From positions 1 to 20,828 of IMG/VR virus record IMGVR_UViG_3300007734_000450: 20,828 nt of DNA; one strand, 5' to 3'. Under the pieces are notes generated by a model. The model was not told the DNA's origin, made no database searches, and saw only the letters and a list, made by a program, of their open reading frames with translations. The position numbers were made by a program, and so were the translations under genes. Position 1 is the stretch's first letter; every line of letters begins with the position of its first letter. Positions 1-7,486 of this stretch are shown here, piece after piece. The DNA comes from a virus.

Positions 1-35
1 GTGCTGCGAATCTCTCTCCCCGAAGCAAGCCAGGA

Positions 36-323
36 TTGCAAAATAAAGATAACAATTTTGTTATGAAAACTATGAAAAGTAGAAAATACAACGCTCATTA
101 CAAGAGATTGCGGCAGATTATTTTGACCACTCAACCGGCCTGTTTTTACTGCAAAAAGGCTGCAGCTACGACTATTGACCATGATCCACCGATTGACACC
201 TTCCCAGCTCCAGAGCTATGGGTTGGTACTCTAAGACCTGCGTGTGCACATTGCAACTATAGCAAGGGGGCGATTTATGGTAACAAAAAAAGGAAAGCCG
301 TTAAAAACAGCCGTAAGTGGTAA
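36..323 (+). CDS. HNH endonuclease, packaging-associated
   Basis: This small protein looks like an HNH nuclease with a treble-clef zinc site. Counting from the TTG at 36 (95 residues), C36-x2-C39 and C70-x2-C73 form the zinc pairs, IDHD at 47-50 supplies the catalytic His (H49), and N74 with the following SKG closes the HNH core. HNH proteins of this size directly upstream of terminase are known in cos-packaging phages such as HK97, where they work with terminase to cut concatemers at cos. The start is uncertain. TTG at 36 gives the longest frame, but ATG at 63 or 72 removes only the first 9 or 12 residues and leaves the whole domain. The gene overlaps the next one by 47 bases, which supports joint translation. 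Family assignment is firm; the packaging role is inferred from position. Confidence 0.85.
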   Translation: MQNKDNNFVMKTMKSRKYNAHYKRLRQIILTTQPACFYCKKAAATTIDHDPPIDTFPAPELWVGTLRPACAHCNYSKGAIYGNKKRKAVKNSRKW

Positions 324-543
324 GGCCGCACTTGGCAGACATACAACCGCAATGAACAACGCTTTGAAGGGGCGCAAAGACATTGATGGGGTAACACAGG
401 TGGCTTTACTGGGACTAGCTACAGCTTGGGATCTTATAGAGAAAACCGGCGAGAATACTCACACCATCCCATCTATATCCAGAGAGCTGAGAGAGATCTG
501 GACTTATTGCGGTTTGCCAGAGGCAGATGACATTTTTAAGTAA
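277..543 (+). CDS. Putative terminase small subunit
   Basis: An 88-residue protein lies between the HNH nuclease and the large terminase, the usual place for the small terminase subunit, which recognises the packaging site and loads the large subunit. I recognise no firm motif. The first 28 residues are basic (MVTKKGKPLK and following), and a mostly helical, more acidic C-terminal half follows, ending in CGLPEADDIFK. The ATG at 277 is chosen because AAGGGGG at 264-270 is an excellent ribosome binding site six bases upstream. The frame is also open back to 244, but that start has no such signal. The 3' end overlaps the large terminase start by 17 bases. The assignment rests mainly on position and size. 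Confidence 0.55.
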   Translation: MVTKKGKPLKTAVSGKAALGRHTTAMNNALKGRKDIDGVTQVALLGLATAWDLIEKTGENTHTIPSISRELREIWTYCGLPEADDIFK

Positions 544-1936
544 GTGTCCACCAAGATGGGCATCACTAAGAGATAAAAACTGTGTGACAGATGGCGATAA
601 CATGGCGATTGTTGCAGAGCTATTAGGTTTTAGCTTATTTGAGTGGCAACGCTATGTCTGTGATGTTGGATTAGAAAAAAACACCTATGGTCAATATAAG
701 TACCGCACTGTAGCAGCTCAAGTTAGCAGGCAATCCGGTAAGTCTAAACTGATTGAAACCCGCATTGCCTATGAGTTATTGCAATCTAAAAGACATGTTG
801 CCTATACAGCTCAAGATCGCAACATGGCTAAGGTTAAATGGGAAGAGCATTTATTAAGCTTTATGATGTCACCAAAGTTTTCAAAGCGTATTGCAAGAGT
901 TAGCAAGACAAACGGCAATGAAAAGATTTACATGCGCAATGGATCTACTTACGGCATTGTGACACCTAATGACAAAGGTGCACGCGGTCTGAGTCTTAAT
1001 CTTATGGTAATTGATGAGGCACTTACACACCCATTGTCTTTAATAGCAAACCTGCAACCTACACTTGCAACAAAGCGTAATGGTCAGCTTTGGATCATGT
1101 CTAATGCCGGCAGACCAGGTGAGTCGGAGTTGTTAGAGCATTATCGGGAATTAGGTCACAGAGAGATTGCAGATCCGACAAACAAACTAGCTTGGTTTGA
1201 GTGGTCACCTCTGTCAGATGATTTTGACTATATGGATCAAGAGGTGTGGTATCAAGCAATTCCATCCTTGCATGAAGAAAAGGGTGTTTTGCTTGAAGCT
1301 GTCAAAGAGGCATCACAAACAAATAGTCCAGAGATCTTTACAAAAGAGTGGTTAAATGTTTGGCCGGCCAAAGATGCAGTGCAGGTTATAGGTACAGAGT
1401 TGTGGGATAGTTTGGCTAGGACAGACATCATCCTAAACAATAATGTTGTTTTTGGTGTTGATATATCCAGAGAGCGCGACAGGGCTAGTATTGCCGTATG
1501 TGGGCAAGTCTTAGGTTATACACCTGTTGAACTTATAGAGTCTAAAGAGGGTACATCTTGGGTATTGCCAAAACTTATAGAGCTGTGTAAAAAGTACAAG
1601 ACCAAAGTAGTCATAGACACAGGCTCACCGGCAGCTTCTCTTATAGCAGAACTGCAAAAGCAAGAGGTAGGTGTTATGGCTATACATCTGCGTGATTATG
1701 CTAGAGCATGTGGATCTTTCTATGATGCAGTGCAAGCAAAGACAATATGTCATATAGATGACCCAAACCTAAGAGCCGCAATTATGGGATCAACAAAAAG
1801 ACCATTAGGTGACTCATGGGCTTGGAATAGACAAAGTACAACAAACATCACGCCACTTGTAGCGGTAACACTGGCACGCTATGGAGTAGTGACCAAAATA
1901 GAGGAAAGACCAGTAGCAAGGAGTAAGATGTACTAA
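527..1936 (+). CDS. terL: Terminase large subunit
   Basis: This is the ATP-driven DNA packaging motor and nuclease, 469 residues, a usual length. The N-terminal PPRW at 8-11 followed by a FEWQRYV segment is typical of the actinophage branch. The ATPase has a Walker A-like VSRQSGKS at 66-73, a Walker B LMVIDE at 159-164 and a coupling motif LWIMSNAG at 188-195. The RNase H-like nuclease domain shows acidic residues in VDIS (D312), VVIDTG (D364) and LGDSWAW (D429). The ATG at 527 is preferred over that at 602 because it keeps PPRW, and AGAGG lies just upstream at 519-523. The gene overlaps the small subunit candidate at its start and shares one base with the next start (TAATG). Confidence 0.97.
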   Translation: MTFLSKCPPRWASLRDKNCVTDGDNMAIVAELLGFSLFEWQRYVCDVGLEKNTYGQYKYRTVAAQVSRQSGKSKLIETRIAYELLQSKRHVAYTAQDRNMAKVKWEEHLLSFMMSPKFSKRIARVSKTNGNEKIYMRNGSTYGIVTPNDKGARGLSLNLMVIDEALTHPLSLIANLQPTLATKRNGQLWIMSNAGRPGESELLEHYRELGHREIADPTNKLAWFEWSPLSDDFDYMDQEVWYQAIPSLHEEKGVLLEAVKEASQTNSPEIFTKEWLNVWPAKDAVQVIGTELWDSLARTDIILNNNVVFGVDISRERDRASIAVCGQVLGYTPVELIESKEGTSWVLPKLIELCKKYKTKVVIDTGSPAASLIAELQKQEVGVMAIHLRDYARACGSFYDAVQAKTICHIDDPNLRAAIMGSTKRPLGDSWAWNRQSTTNITPLVAVTLARYGVVTKIEERPVARSKMY

Positions 1937-2082
1937 TGAGATACTTATCAACAATATTACAAGTTTCAGGATCTTTACTGTTAGTCTTCGGTGTCGCATC
2001 TCTTAACTTGATTTCTGGAGTATTATTAGGCGGCGTATTTTTAATTTTATTCGGCGTTGCTTTAGAGGTCAGAGGTAAATAA
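1936..2082 (+). CDS. Small two-helix membrane protein
   Basis: A 48-residue ORF fills the gap between terminase and portal exactly. Its ATG shares the last base of the terminase stop, and its TAA shares its last base with the portal ATG, so translation is probably coupled on both sides. The protein is almost entirely hydrophobic, with two likely membrane segments at about 4-21 and 24-43 separated by Asn-containing LNLISG, and a short basic tail EVRGK. Small membrane proteins at this place are seen in other phages, but their role is not known to me. The exact fit in the operon and the clean hydrophobic pattern argue that it is a real gene despite its size. Confidence 0.75.
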   Translation: MRYLSTILQVSGSLLLVFGVASLNLISGVLLGGVFLILFGVALEVRGK

Positions 2083-3257
2083 TGCTTGGCAAGCTACTAA
2101 AGAGGCAGATACAACCCGGCATAGCTTATACAGCATCCGGTTATGTGGATTCACTTGGTAGAGTCGGTAGATTTTTTGAAGGCAATTACTCTGGCACTTA
2201 TGTAGATGGCCGCACCGCATTAGGCATACCTGCAATTTATCGCGGTATCTCACTCATTGCAGATGCTATTGGTGCATTAGATCTTTGCGCATATCGCAAT
2301 GGTAGAGAAGTTATGCCAAAGCCAAACATATTAGCGCGGCCTAATCCAACAGAAACACGCATGGAAACAATTGCGGCAATGGCCGCTGGTCTTTTGATGG
2401 ATGGTAATTATATTGCCGTATTAGGTGAGGCTGGGGCTAATGGCTATCCGGACAGTCTTTATCCTGTGTCACCTGATCGCGTGCAAGTTACAAGAGATAA
2501 AGGCAGGATTGTTTATCGCATTGATGACAAAACTTATGATAGGTCAGAGATCTTTCATATTAAAAACTTTACAATGCCGGGTGACATTGTAGGTAGAGGT
2601 ATTTTAGCTGTAGCAAAACAATCACTTGGTAAAGAAATTGCAATCAATGAATATGCTGCAAGATATTTTGATGGCGGAGTAAATCCAACAGCTGTAATTA
2701 AATCAGCTAATCCGGATCTTACAAGTGAGGAAGCGGATGCGTTAAAGTCCGCATGGATGTCAATGTACTCATCACGCAATAGATCTCCAGTAGTTATGAA
2801 CGCATCTACAGACTTTGAGGTGTTAAGTAGTAACGCAGCTGAAAGTCAATTAGTAGAGGCACAAACAGCTGGTCTTACAGAGGCCTCTAACATCCTTGGA
2901 ATACCGGCTTACTACTTAGGCGCACCAAACAGTAGCCGCACATATAGCAATGTTGAAGAAGAAAACTTGCAACTTATCAAATTTTCAATACAACCAATAG
3001 CTGAAAGAATTGAAGCCGCCTTTTCTGATCTGTTAGTGCGTGGACAAGTTGCCAAGTTTAAGTATGACACTATGTTAAAGACAGACACAGCTAGTAGATA
3101 CGCAGCTTACGCAACAGCATTGTCAAGCGGATTTTTAACTGTTGATGAGGTGAGAGATAGAGAAAACCTTGAGTCAATGGATTATGAACTAGGGGAAAAT
3201 GATGATGAAACAAATGCAACCGCACAAATACAAGAGGTAACTGACAATGAGCAATGA
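2082..3257 (+). CDS. Portal protein, HK97 type
   Basis: This 391-residue protein fits the HK97 portal family, whose dodecamer forms the DNA entry vertex and docks terminase. Typical traits are ALGIPAIYRGISLIADAIGAL near residues 46-66, a conserved GNYIAVL segment near 111-117, the EIFHIKNFTMPGD segment near 156-168, and ILGIPAYYLG in the second half. The acidic C-terminal tail (GENDDETNAT) is normal for the family. AGAGG lies before the ATG. The gene follows the small membrane protein with a one-base overlap and overlaps the protease by 11 bases, in the canonical order of terminase, portal, protease and capsid. Confidence 0.95.
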   Translation: MLGKLLKRQIQPGIAYTASGYVDSLGRVGRFFEGNYSGTYVDGRTALGIPAIYRGISLIADAIGALDLCAYRNGREVMPKPNILARPNPTETRMETIAAMAAGLLMDGNYIAVLGEAGANGYPDSLYPVSPDRVQVTRDKGRIVYRIDDKTYDRSEIFHIKNFTMPGDIVGRGILAVAKQSLGKEIAINEYAARYFDGGVNPTAVIKSANPDLTSEEADALKSAWMSMYSSRNRSPVVMNASTDFEVLSSNAAESQLVEAQTAGLTEASNILGIPAYYLGAPNSSRTYSNVEEENLQLIKFSIQPIAERIEAAFSDLLVRGQVAKFKYDTMLKTDTASRYAAYATALSSGFLTVDEVRDRENLESMDYELGENDDETNATAQIQEVTDNEQ

Positions 3258-3801
3258 GGAACTAGAAAACAGGCGTTACAATGTTGAGTTTGAATTACGC
3301 CTTGCAGATGGTGATGGGCGCACTATCTATGGTATGGCAGTGCCATATAACAAAGAGCAGCGCATAAGCAGCACAATTACTGAGATATTTAGAAAAGGTG
3401 TTTTTGCAGATGTTATCCGAGCACCTCACAGGGTAAAACTTTTGCGCGGTCATGGCGAAAACAATGTATTAGGTAGAGCCACGCTTTTGAAAGAAACAGA
3501 TGAAGGTTTGTATGCGGAGTTTAGAATTTCTAAAACAAGAGAAGGTGATGAAGCTTTAGAGCTGGTAAGAGATGGCGCACTAGACCAATTATCTATTGGA
3601 TTTATGCCAATTAAAAACCGCAAAAGACCAGATGGTGTCATGGAGCGTATTAAAGCTCATCTAGCTGAGGTATCGCTTGTAACCTTTGGAGCTTATGGGG
3701 ATATGGCTGCCGTTGCCGGAGTCCGACAAGGTGCGCCTCAAATTACACCTAGATTAGATGAAGCTAAGAAGATATTAGATGCCATACAGCGTAGTAAGTG
3801 A
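3247..3801 (+). CDS. Prohead protease, S78 (HK97 gp4-like)
   Basis: A 184-residue serine protease that removes the scaffold part of the capsid protein and matures the prohead. The fold is visible from FELRLADGDGRTIYGMAVPY near 15-34, LLRGH with the catalytic His at 69, LSIGF with the nucleophile Ser at 116, and the conserved strand AEVSLVTFGAY at 140-150. AGAGG lies near 3232, upstream of the ATG. The gene lies directly between portal and the capsid region, as in HK97-like phages. Its 3' end overlaps the next gene by 23 bases in another frame. The length is usual for the family. Confidence 0.93.
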   Translation: MSNEELENRRYNVEFELRLADGDGRTIYGMAVPYNKEQRISSTITEIFRKGVFADVIRAPHRVKLLRGHGENNVLGRATLLKETDEGLYAEFRISKTREGDEALELVRDGALDQLSIGFMPIKNRKRPDGVMERIKAHLAEVSLVTFGAYGDMAAVAGVRQGAPQITPRLDEAKKILDAIQRSK

Positions 3802-4885
3802 TCATCCAGACTGCGAAGGCTTTGCAGTAGTTAAAGATGATAACAATGAAGTTTTAGGCTGTCACAAAACACAGGCTCAAGCTGAGGAACAATTAACAGC
3901 CATAAATATTGCAGAGTTTGGTACCAGAGAGTTACCACAAAATTACAGACCGGCATCCAGTGAAGATGTGCCAGAGGGTCGCAATTGTGCAAACTGTTAT
4001 TTTTATGAAGAAGGCTACTGTGACCTGTGGGATGCTAATGTAAAAGCAAACTATTATTGCAACAGATGGGCTGCACAAAATGAAGATAGAGCAGATGCCC
4101 CGGCTCCAGAAAAAGATCAAATTGAGGGTAGTGATGAAAACAAACCCGGTAGTGCAGCTGGTAAGTCCGGTGACATATCAATAAACGCAGCCACCGAAAA
4201 AGCATTACAAACAAAAGCAGATGAACACAATGAGGCTATGTCAAAAGCTAATAAGCCAAACTGGACAAGGGTCAGAGTGGGTGCGCTTAAGTCTGTATAT
4301 CGCAGAGGGTCAGGCGCATACTCAACATCACACAGGCCGGGAATTAGCCGCGCCGCTTGGTCAATGGCCAGAGTAAATGCTTTCTTAGTATTAGTTAGGA
4401 CAGGCAGACCTACAAACCCAAAGTATGTTGGTGACAATGATTTGTTGCACTCAGATCATCCAAGATATTCAAAACAAAAAGATGAGTCAAGAGCTGTAAG
4501 TTTTACACCAACAGCTGCTATGAGGACAGAGGCACAAAGAGGACTTGATTGGCGTAGAGAGTTTGGCAGAGGCGGTACAGAGATAGGGATTGCCAGAGCT
4601 AGGGATATTGCCGGTGGCAAAGACTTGCCTTTAGAAACAGTCAATCGCATGGTGTCTTTTTTTGCAAGACATGAAGTAGATAAACAAGCTGAGGGTTTTA
4701 GTCCTGGAGAAAAAGGCTATCCATCAAACGGCAGAATTGCGTGGGCTTTATGGGGCGGTGATGCCGGTAAGTCATGGGCAGAAAACATAGCAAACCAAGA
4801 CAGAGATTACCATGAAGATGAGGATGATAAACCAAGATACAACACAGCTATACAAATATTACAAAACTTAAAAAAACAGATATAA
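3779..4885 (+). CDS. Multidomain Cys-containing head protein, function unknown
   Basis: A 368-residue protein of unknown function lies between prohead protease and major capsid protein. Four blocks can be seen: an N-terminal module with HPDCEGFAVVKDD at 9-21 and GCHKTQAQAEEQL at 27-39; a Cys cluster C70-x2-C73-x7-C81-x12-C94, which resembles an iron-sulfur (HiPIP-like) or zinc ligand set; a basic block around VGALKSVYRRG (167-177) and GISRAAWSMARVNAFL (188-203); and a C-terminal block with GGTEIGIARARD (265-276), VSFFARHEVD (292-301) and WALWGGDAGKSWA (322-334). Similar C-terminal blocks occur in head-gene regions of environmental phages as I recall them. A head assembly or packaged-protein role is inferred from position only. 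The long overlap with the protease supports co-translation, so it might act with the protease. Confidence 0.8.
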   Translation: MPYSVVSDHPDCEGFAVVKDDNNEVLGCHKTQAQAEEQLTAINIAEFGTRELPQNYRPASSEDVPEGRNCANCYFYEEGYCDLWDANVKANYYCNRWAAQNEDRADAPAPEKDQIEGSDENKPGSAAGKSGDISINAATEKALQTKADEHNEAMSKANKPNWTRVRVGALKSVYRRGSGAYSTSHRPGISRAAWSMARVNAFLVLVRTGRPTNPKYVGDNDLLHSDHPRYSKQKDESRAVSFTPTAAMRTEAQRGLDWRREFGRGGTEIGIARARDIAGGKDLPLETVNRMVSFFARHEVDKQAEGFSPGEKGYPSNGRIAWALWGGDAGKSWAENIANQDRDYHEDEDDKPRYNTAIQILQNLKKQI

Positions 4886-4886
4886 T
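4858..4886 (+). promoter_or_regulatory. Candidate promoter for major capsid gene
   Basis: A perfect TATAAT at 4881-4886 lies 17 bases after ATTACA at 4858-4863, which matches the -35 consensus at four of six bases. The -10 box overlaps the stop codon of the preceding gene. It would give a leader of about 70 bases before the capsid ATG. The region is AT-rich, so chance matches are possible. Confidence 0.5.
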
Positions 4887-4963
4887 ATAAAGAGTAGAAC
4901 ACCTGACCCTGTATTGCAGCGAGTCACACCTTCTCACAAACCAAACTAATTTATAGGAGAAAA

Positions 4964-6322
4964 ATGTCAAATACATTTCTAGCCTCTCTGCGTGAGAAGC
5001 GTGAAACAAAGACTGCTCTTATTTCATCAACAGTAGAGCGTGCAGCGGATGAGACGCGCGATCTATCAGAGGTTGAACTTGCCAATGTAGAGGCACTAAA
5101 CCTTGAAGTAAAAAAGTTAGATGAAAGAATTGAGCAGATGTCAGATATTGAACTGCGCAACCAAAAAGCCGCTGATCTAGCAGCTAAGGTTGATGCCAAT
5201 GTAGATACAAAGAAAGAAACACGCGCTGGTGGTTTCACTGTAACAAAAGAGGAACTAACTTACTCAGAGCGCACCGCGGATAAATTCTTAGGTGATGCAC
5301 TAAAAGCGCAATTTGCAAATGACTATGAAGCATCCGAGCGTATCCAACGCCATCAAAAAGAAATGGCAATTGAAAAGCGTGCATCAGATTCAGGCAATTT
5401 TGCCGGCCTTGTAGTACCTCAATATCTAGTTGATTTGTATGCACCTCTAGCACGCGCCGGTAGGCCGTTTGCAGATGCAGCACGCAAACATCCACTACCT
5501 GCACAGGGTATGTCAGTAGTTATCAGCCGTATCACAACCGGTACAGCTGTTGCATATCAAACATCTGAAAACACTGCCGCAGTTAGCACAGATCCAGATG
5601 ACACAACACTCACAGTAAATGTGAACACAATCGCTGGACAAAACAGCATTTCAAAGCAAGCATTACTACGCGGATACAACATTGAAAACATTGTATTAGC
5701 AGACTTGCTACGCGCTTATCACACAAAACTTGATGATGCGCTACTAAATGGATCAGGAGCTAATGGACAACCATTAGGCCTAAAGACCATGACAACAGGA
5801 ATCTTGGTAACTTACACAGCGACCACAGGTACAGTTGCCGGCCTTTATCCAAAAATTGCAGATTCAATCCAACAGATTCAATCAACAATTTATGCTAATC
5901 CAAATGCAATCATCATGCACCCACGCCGCTTAGGATTCCTATTGGCTGGAGTAGATGGTTCAAACCGCCCACTTGTAGTACCAAACGCCTACAATCCAAC
6001 TAACGCAATTGGTACAGGTAACGGCACACCACCTTACGGCAACAGCGGCTACTCAATACTTGGCTTGCCAATTATTACAGATGCCAACATTGCAACAAAT
6101 GTCGGTGCTAGCACAAATCAAGACACAATCTTTGTGGTTGATCTTAATGAGTGTCACCTTTGGGAAGAGGCTGGATCTCCTACCTATGTAAAGTTTGAAG
6201 AGCCAAATGGCAAGGTTGCAATCAACATTGTTATGTTTGGCATGTCAGCATTTACAAGCTTGAGATACCCAGGCGCAATTGCTCAAATCAACGGAACCGG
6301 ATTAGCGGCACCAAGCTTCTAA
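4964..6322 (+). CDS. Major capsid protein, HK97 fold
   Basis: This 452-residue protein builds the icosahedral shell. Residues 1-80 are charged and helical (coiled-coil scaffold or delta domain), a linker follows, and the mature part probably begins somewhere near 135-150, before SGNFAGLVVPQYLVDLYAPL. HK97-fold signs include LLRGYNIENIVLADLL, a DDALLNGSGANGQPLGL loop, and IMHPRRLGFLL. The C-terminal segment with VAINIVMFGMSAF is typical of actinophage capsids. A strong AGGAGA site lies eight bases before ATG. The gene has its own candidate promoter upstream and a hairpin downstream, as expected for the most abundant structural product. The integral scaffold explains the lack of a separate scaffold gene. 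Confidence 0.96.
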   Translation: MSNTFLASLREKRETKTALISSTVERAADETRDLSEVELANVEALNLEVKKLDERIEQMSDIELRNQKAADLAAKVDANVDTKKETRAGGFTVTKEELTYSERTADKFLGDALKAQFANDYEASERIQRHQKEMAIEKRASDSGNFAGLVVPQYLVDLYAPLARAGRPFADAARKHPLPAQGMSVVISRITTGTAVAYQTSENTAAVSTDPDDTTLTVNVNTIAGQNSISKQALLRGYNIENIVLADLLRAYHTKLDDALLNGSGANGQPLGLKTMTTGILVTYTATTGTVAGLYPKIADSIQQIQSTIYANPNAIIMHPRRLGFLLAGVDGSNRPLVVPNAYNPTNAIGTGNGTPPYGNSGYSILGLPIITDANIATNVGASTNQDTIFVVDLNECHLWEEAGSPTYVKFEEPNGKVAINIVMFGMSAFTSLRYPGAIAQINGTGLAAPSF

Positions 6323-6332
6323 TCTAAAAATT

Positions 6333-6364
6333 TCTAAGCCCCTTACCCTTCCAAGGGGCTTAGA
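6333..6364 (+). terminator. Hairpin terminator after capsid gene
   Basis: A perfect 12-base-pair stem pairs 6333-6344 with 6353-6364 around an 8-base loop; the core is CTAAGCCCC/GGGGCTTAG. No T tract follows on the + strand (it reads ATCCTAAC). An A-rich stretch lies before it, so it is T-rich on the - strand. It probably reduces rather than abolishes read-through into the connector genes. Confidence 0.75.
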
Positions 6365-6370
6365 TCCTAA

Positions 6371-6443
6371 CTATGGTTGGTATTTAAGAATTGGAGTTTG
6401 CTTAATGTCCCAGAGCAATACAGATTTTGGATACCAACCATGG
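6371..6443 (+). promoter_or_regulatory. Long hairpin hiding the adaptor start codon
   Basis: ATGGTTGGTAT at 6373-6383 is the exact reverse complement of ATACCAACCAT at 6431-6441. With G-U pairs the stem extends to 6371-6389 against 6425-6443 (19 pairs) around a 35-base loop. The AUG at 6440 of the next gene is inside the 3' arm, so translation initiation there should be blocked unless the stem is opened. Confidence 0.7.
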
Positions 6444-6449
6444 CTATAA
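6405..6449 (+). CDS. Possible 14-residue leader peptide
   Basis: An ATG at 6405 preceded by GGAG at 6393-6396 opens a 14-codon frame, MSQSNTDFGYQPWL, that ends with TAA at 6447-6449. It starts in the loop of the hairpin at 6371-6443 and crosses the whole 3' arm, overlapping the adaptor start at 6440 in another frame. Translating it would unfold the stem and bring ribosomes to the adaptor AUG. The ORF is short and could be accidental, but the good binding site and its geometry are suggestive. Confidence 0.4.
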   Translation: MSQSNTDFGYQPWL

Positions 6450-7063
6450 CAAATGGCTACGCAACACTAGTAGCTATCAAAGCCTACTTGTCCATCTCAG
6501 ACTCAACAGATGACACTTTACTTGAAACATTAGTAGAGTCATCTTCACGCTCAATTGATAAAATTGCCAACCGCAGATTTTATGCTGACACTTCGGCTAC
6601 AACACGCACTTACAGAGCTTACTCAGATGTTTTTGTTTATACAGATGACATTAGTTCTACAACCGGTCTTATAGTAAAAACAGATGAAGACGGAAATGGT
6701 ACCTACTCAAAAACACTGACTTTGAACACAGATTTTATTATGGATCCGCTTACAGCCTCAGCTTTAGGCAGACCCTTTACACAATTGACTATGGTTTCTA
6801 ATACTGAGTCTTGGCCTATTTTTCCCGGATTAACACAAAACGGCTTACGCCCCGGTGTGCAAGTAACGGCTAAGTTTGGCTGGCCATCTGTACCTAGTGA
6901 TGTCAATGTAGCTTGTCTAATACTTACAGCTGATTTATACAAGCGCAAAGATGCACCGGGCGGTGTCCTAGGTCTTGGTGATCTAGGAGTAATACGCATG
7001 TCCCCAGTAGGCAGAGATGTATCACAAATGATTAGGGCTTATCAAAAGATTGCTATTGCCTAA
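6440..7063 (+). CDS. Head-tail connector/adaptor (HK97 gp6-like)
   Basis: This 207-residue protein fits the adaptor family that binds below the portal and joins head to tail. The N-terminal NGYATLVAIKAYLSI and the Ser-rich helix SSSRSIDKIANRRF match the helical start of gp6-like adaptors, and the C-terminal half has VTAKFGWPSVPSDV followed by a helix carrying LILTADLYKRKD, also typical. The frame is open upstream to a TTG at 6377. I choose ATG at 6440 because MAITNGYATL is the usual family start, and the extra 21 residues are coded by the hairpin. No strong ribosome binding site is seen at 6440, which fits translation coupled to the small ORF overlapping it. The stop shares a base with the next ATG (TAATG). 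Confidence 0.85.
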   Translation: MAITNGYATLVAIKAYLSISDSTDDTLLETLVESSSRSIDKIANRRFYADTSATTRTYRAYSDVFVYTDDISSTTGLIVKTDEDGNGTYSKTLTLNTDFIMDPLTASALGRPFTQLTMVSNTESWPIFPGLTQNGLRPGVQVTAKFGWPSVPSDVNVACLILTADLYKRKDAPGGVLGLGDLGVIRMSPVGRDVSQMIRAYQKIAIA

Positions 7064-7473
7064 TGGTGCCAAGTACAGTAAGGACAAATCTTAAAACAGC
7101 TCTTACAGCTATTAGCGGTTTGCGTGTAATGGATTATGTCCCTGACTCTACAAATGTGCCTACCAATAATGCTTTTGCAGTTATTGGTCAATTGTCAATG
7201 AACTATGACTACACACTTAACAGAGGCTTTGATTCTGCAACCTGCAATATAATTGTCATGGTTGGTCGCATGAGTGAAAAAGATGGGCAATCAAGATTGG
7301 ATGGGTTACTTAGCTCATCCGGTTCAACCTCAATTAAAGCCGCTATTGAGGCTGATAAAACACTAAGCGGTGCAGTGCAAACTTTAAGAGTTGTGTCTGC
7401 ATCACCAGGCACAATAACATCCGCTAGTATTGATTACCTAAGTTATCAGTATTCAGTGGAATTGATAGGTTAG
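7063..7473 (+). CDS. Tail terminator-like protein
   Basis: A 136-residue protein sits between the adaptor and the tail tube, where neck and tail terminator proteins are encoded. Features are an N-terminal helix (STVRTNLKTALTAI), a central strand pair with CNIIVMVGRMSEKDGQSRLDGLL, SGSTSIKAAIEADKTL, and a final YLSYQYSVELIG strand. This pattern is common in actinophage proteins at this place, which cap the tail tube and dock to the head. ATG 7063 overlaps the adaptor stop. A separate head-closure protein is not evident, so this or the adaptor may have taken over that task. The family call is moderate; the connector role is likely. Confidence 0.7.
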   Translation: MVPSTVRTNLKTALTAISGLRVMDYVPDSTNVPTNNAFAVIGQLSMNYDYTLNRGFDSATCNIIVMVGRMSEKDGQSRLDGLLSSSGSTSIKAAIEADKTLSGAVQTLRVVSASPGTITSASIDYLSYQYSVELIG

Positions 7474-7486
7474 CGAAAGGAAAAAT

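Noticed and set aside
415-603. Minus-strand ORFs throughout (for example at 415-603, 4117-4437, 7453-7761)
   Set aside because: All lie opposite well-supported + strand genes, lack binding sites and have no recognisable motif; they are shadow frames.
4869-4900. A second slippery A-run near the end of the gene at 3779-4885
   Set aside because: A -1 slip would add only a few codons before a stop, so it has no evident purpose.
6377-6439. Adaptor start at TTG 6377
   Set aside because: It lacks a ribosome site, and the added residues are coded by the hairpin and do not resemble the family's N-terminus.
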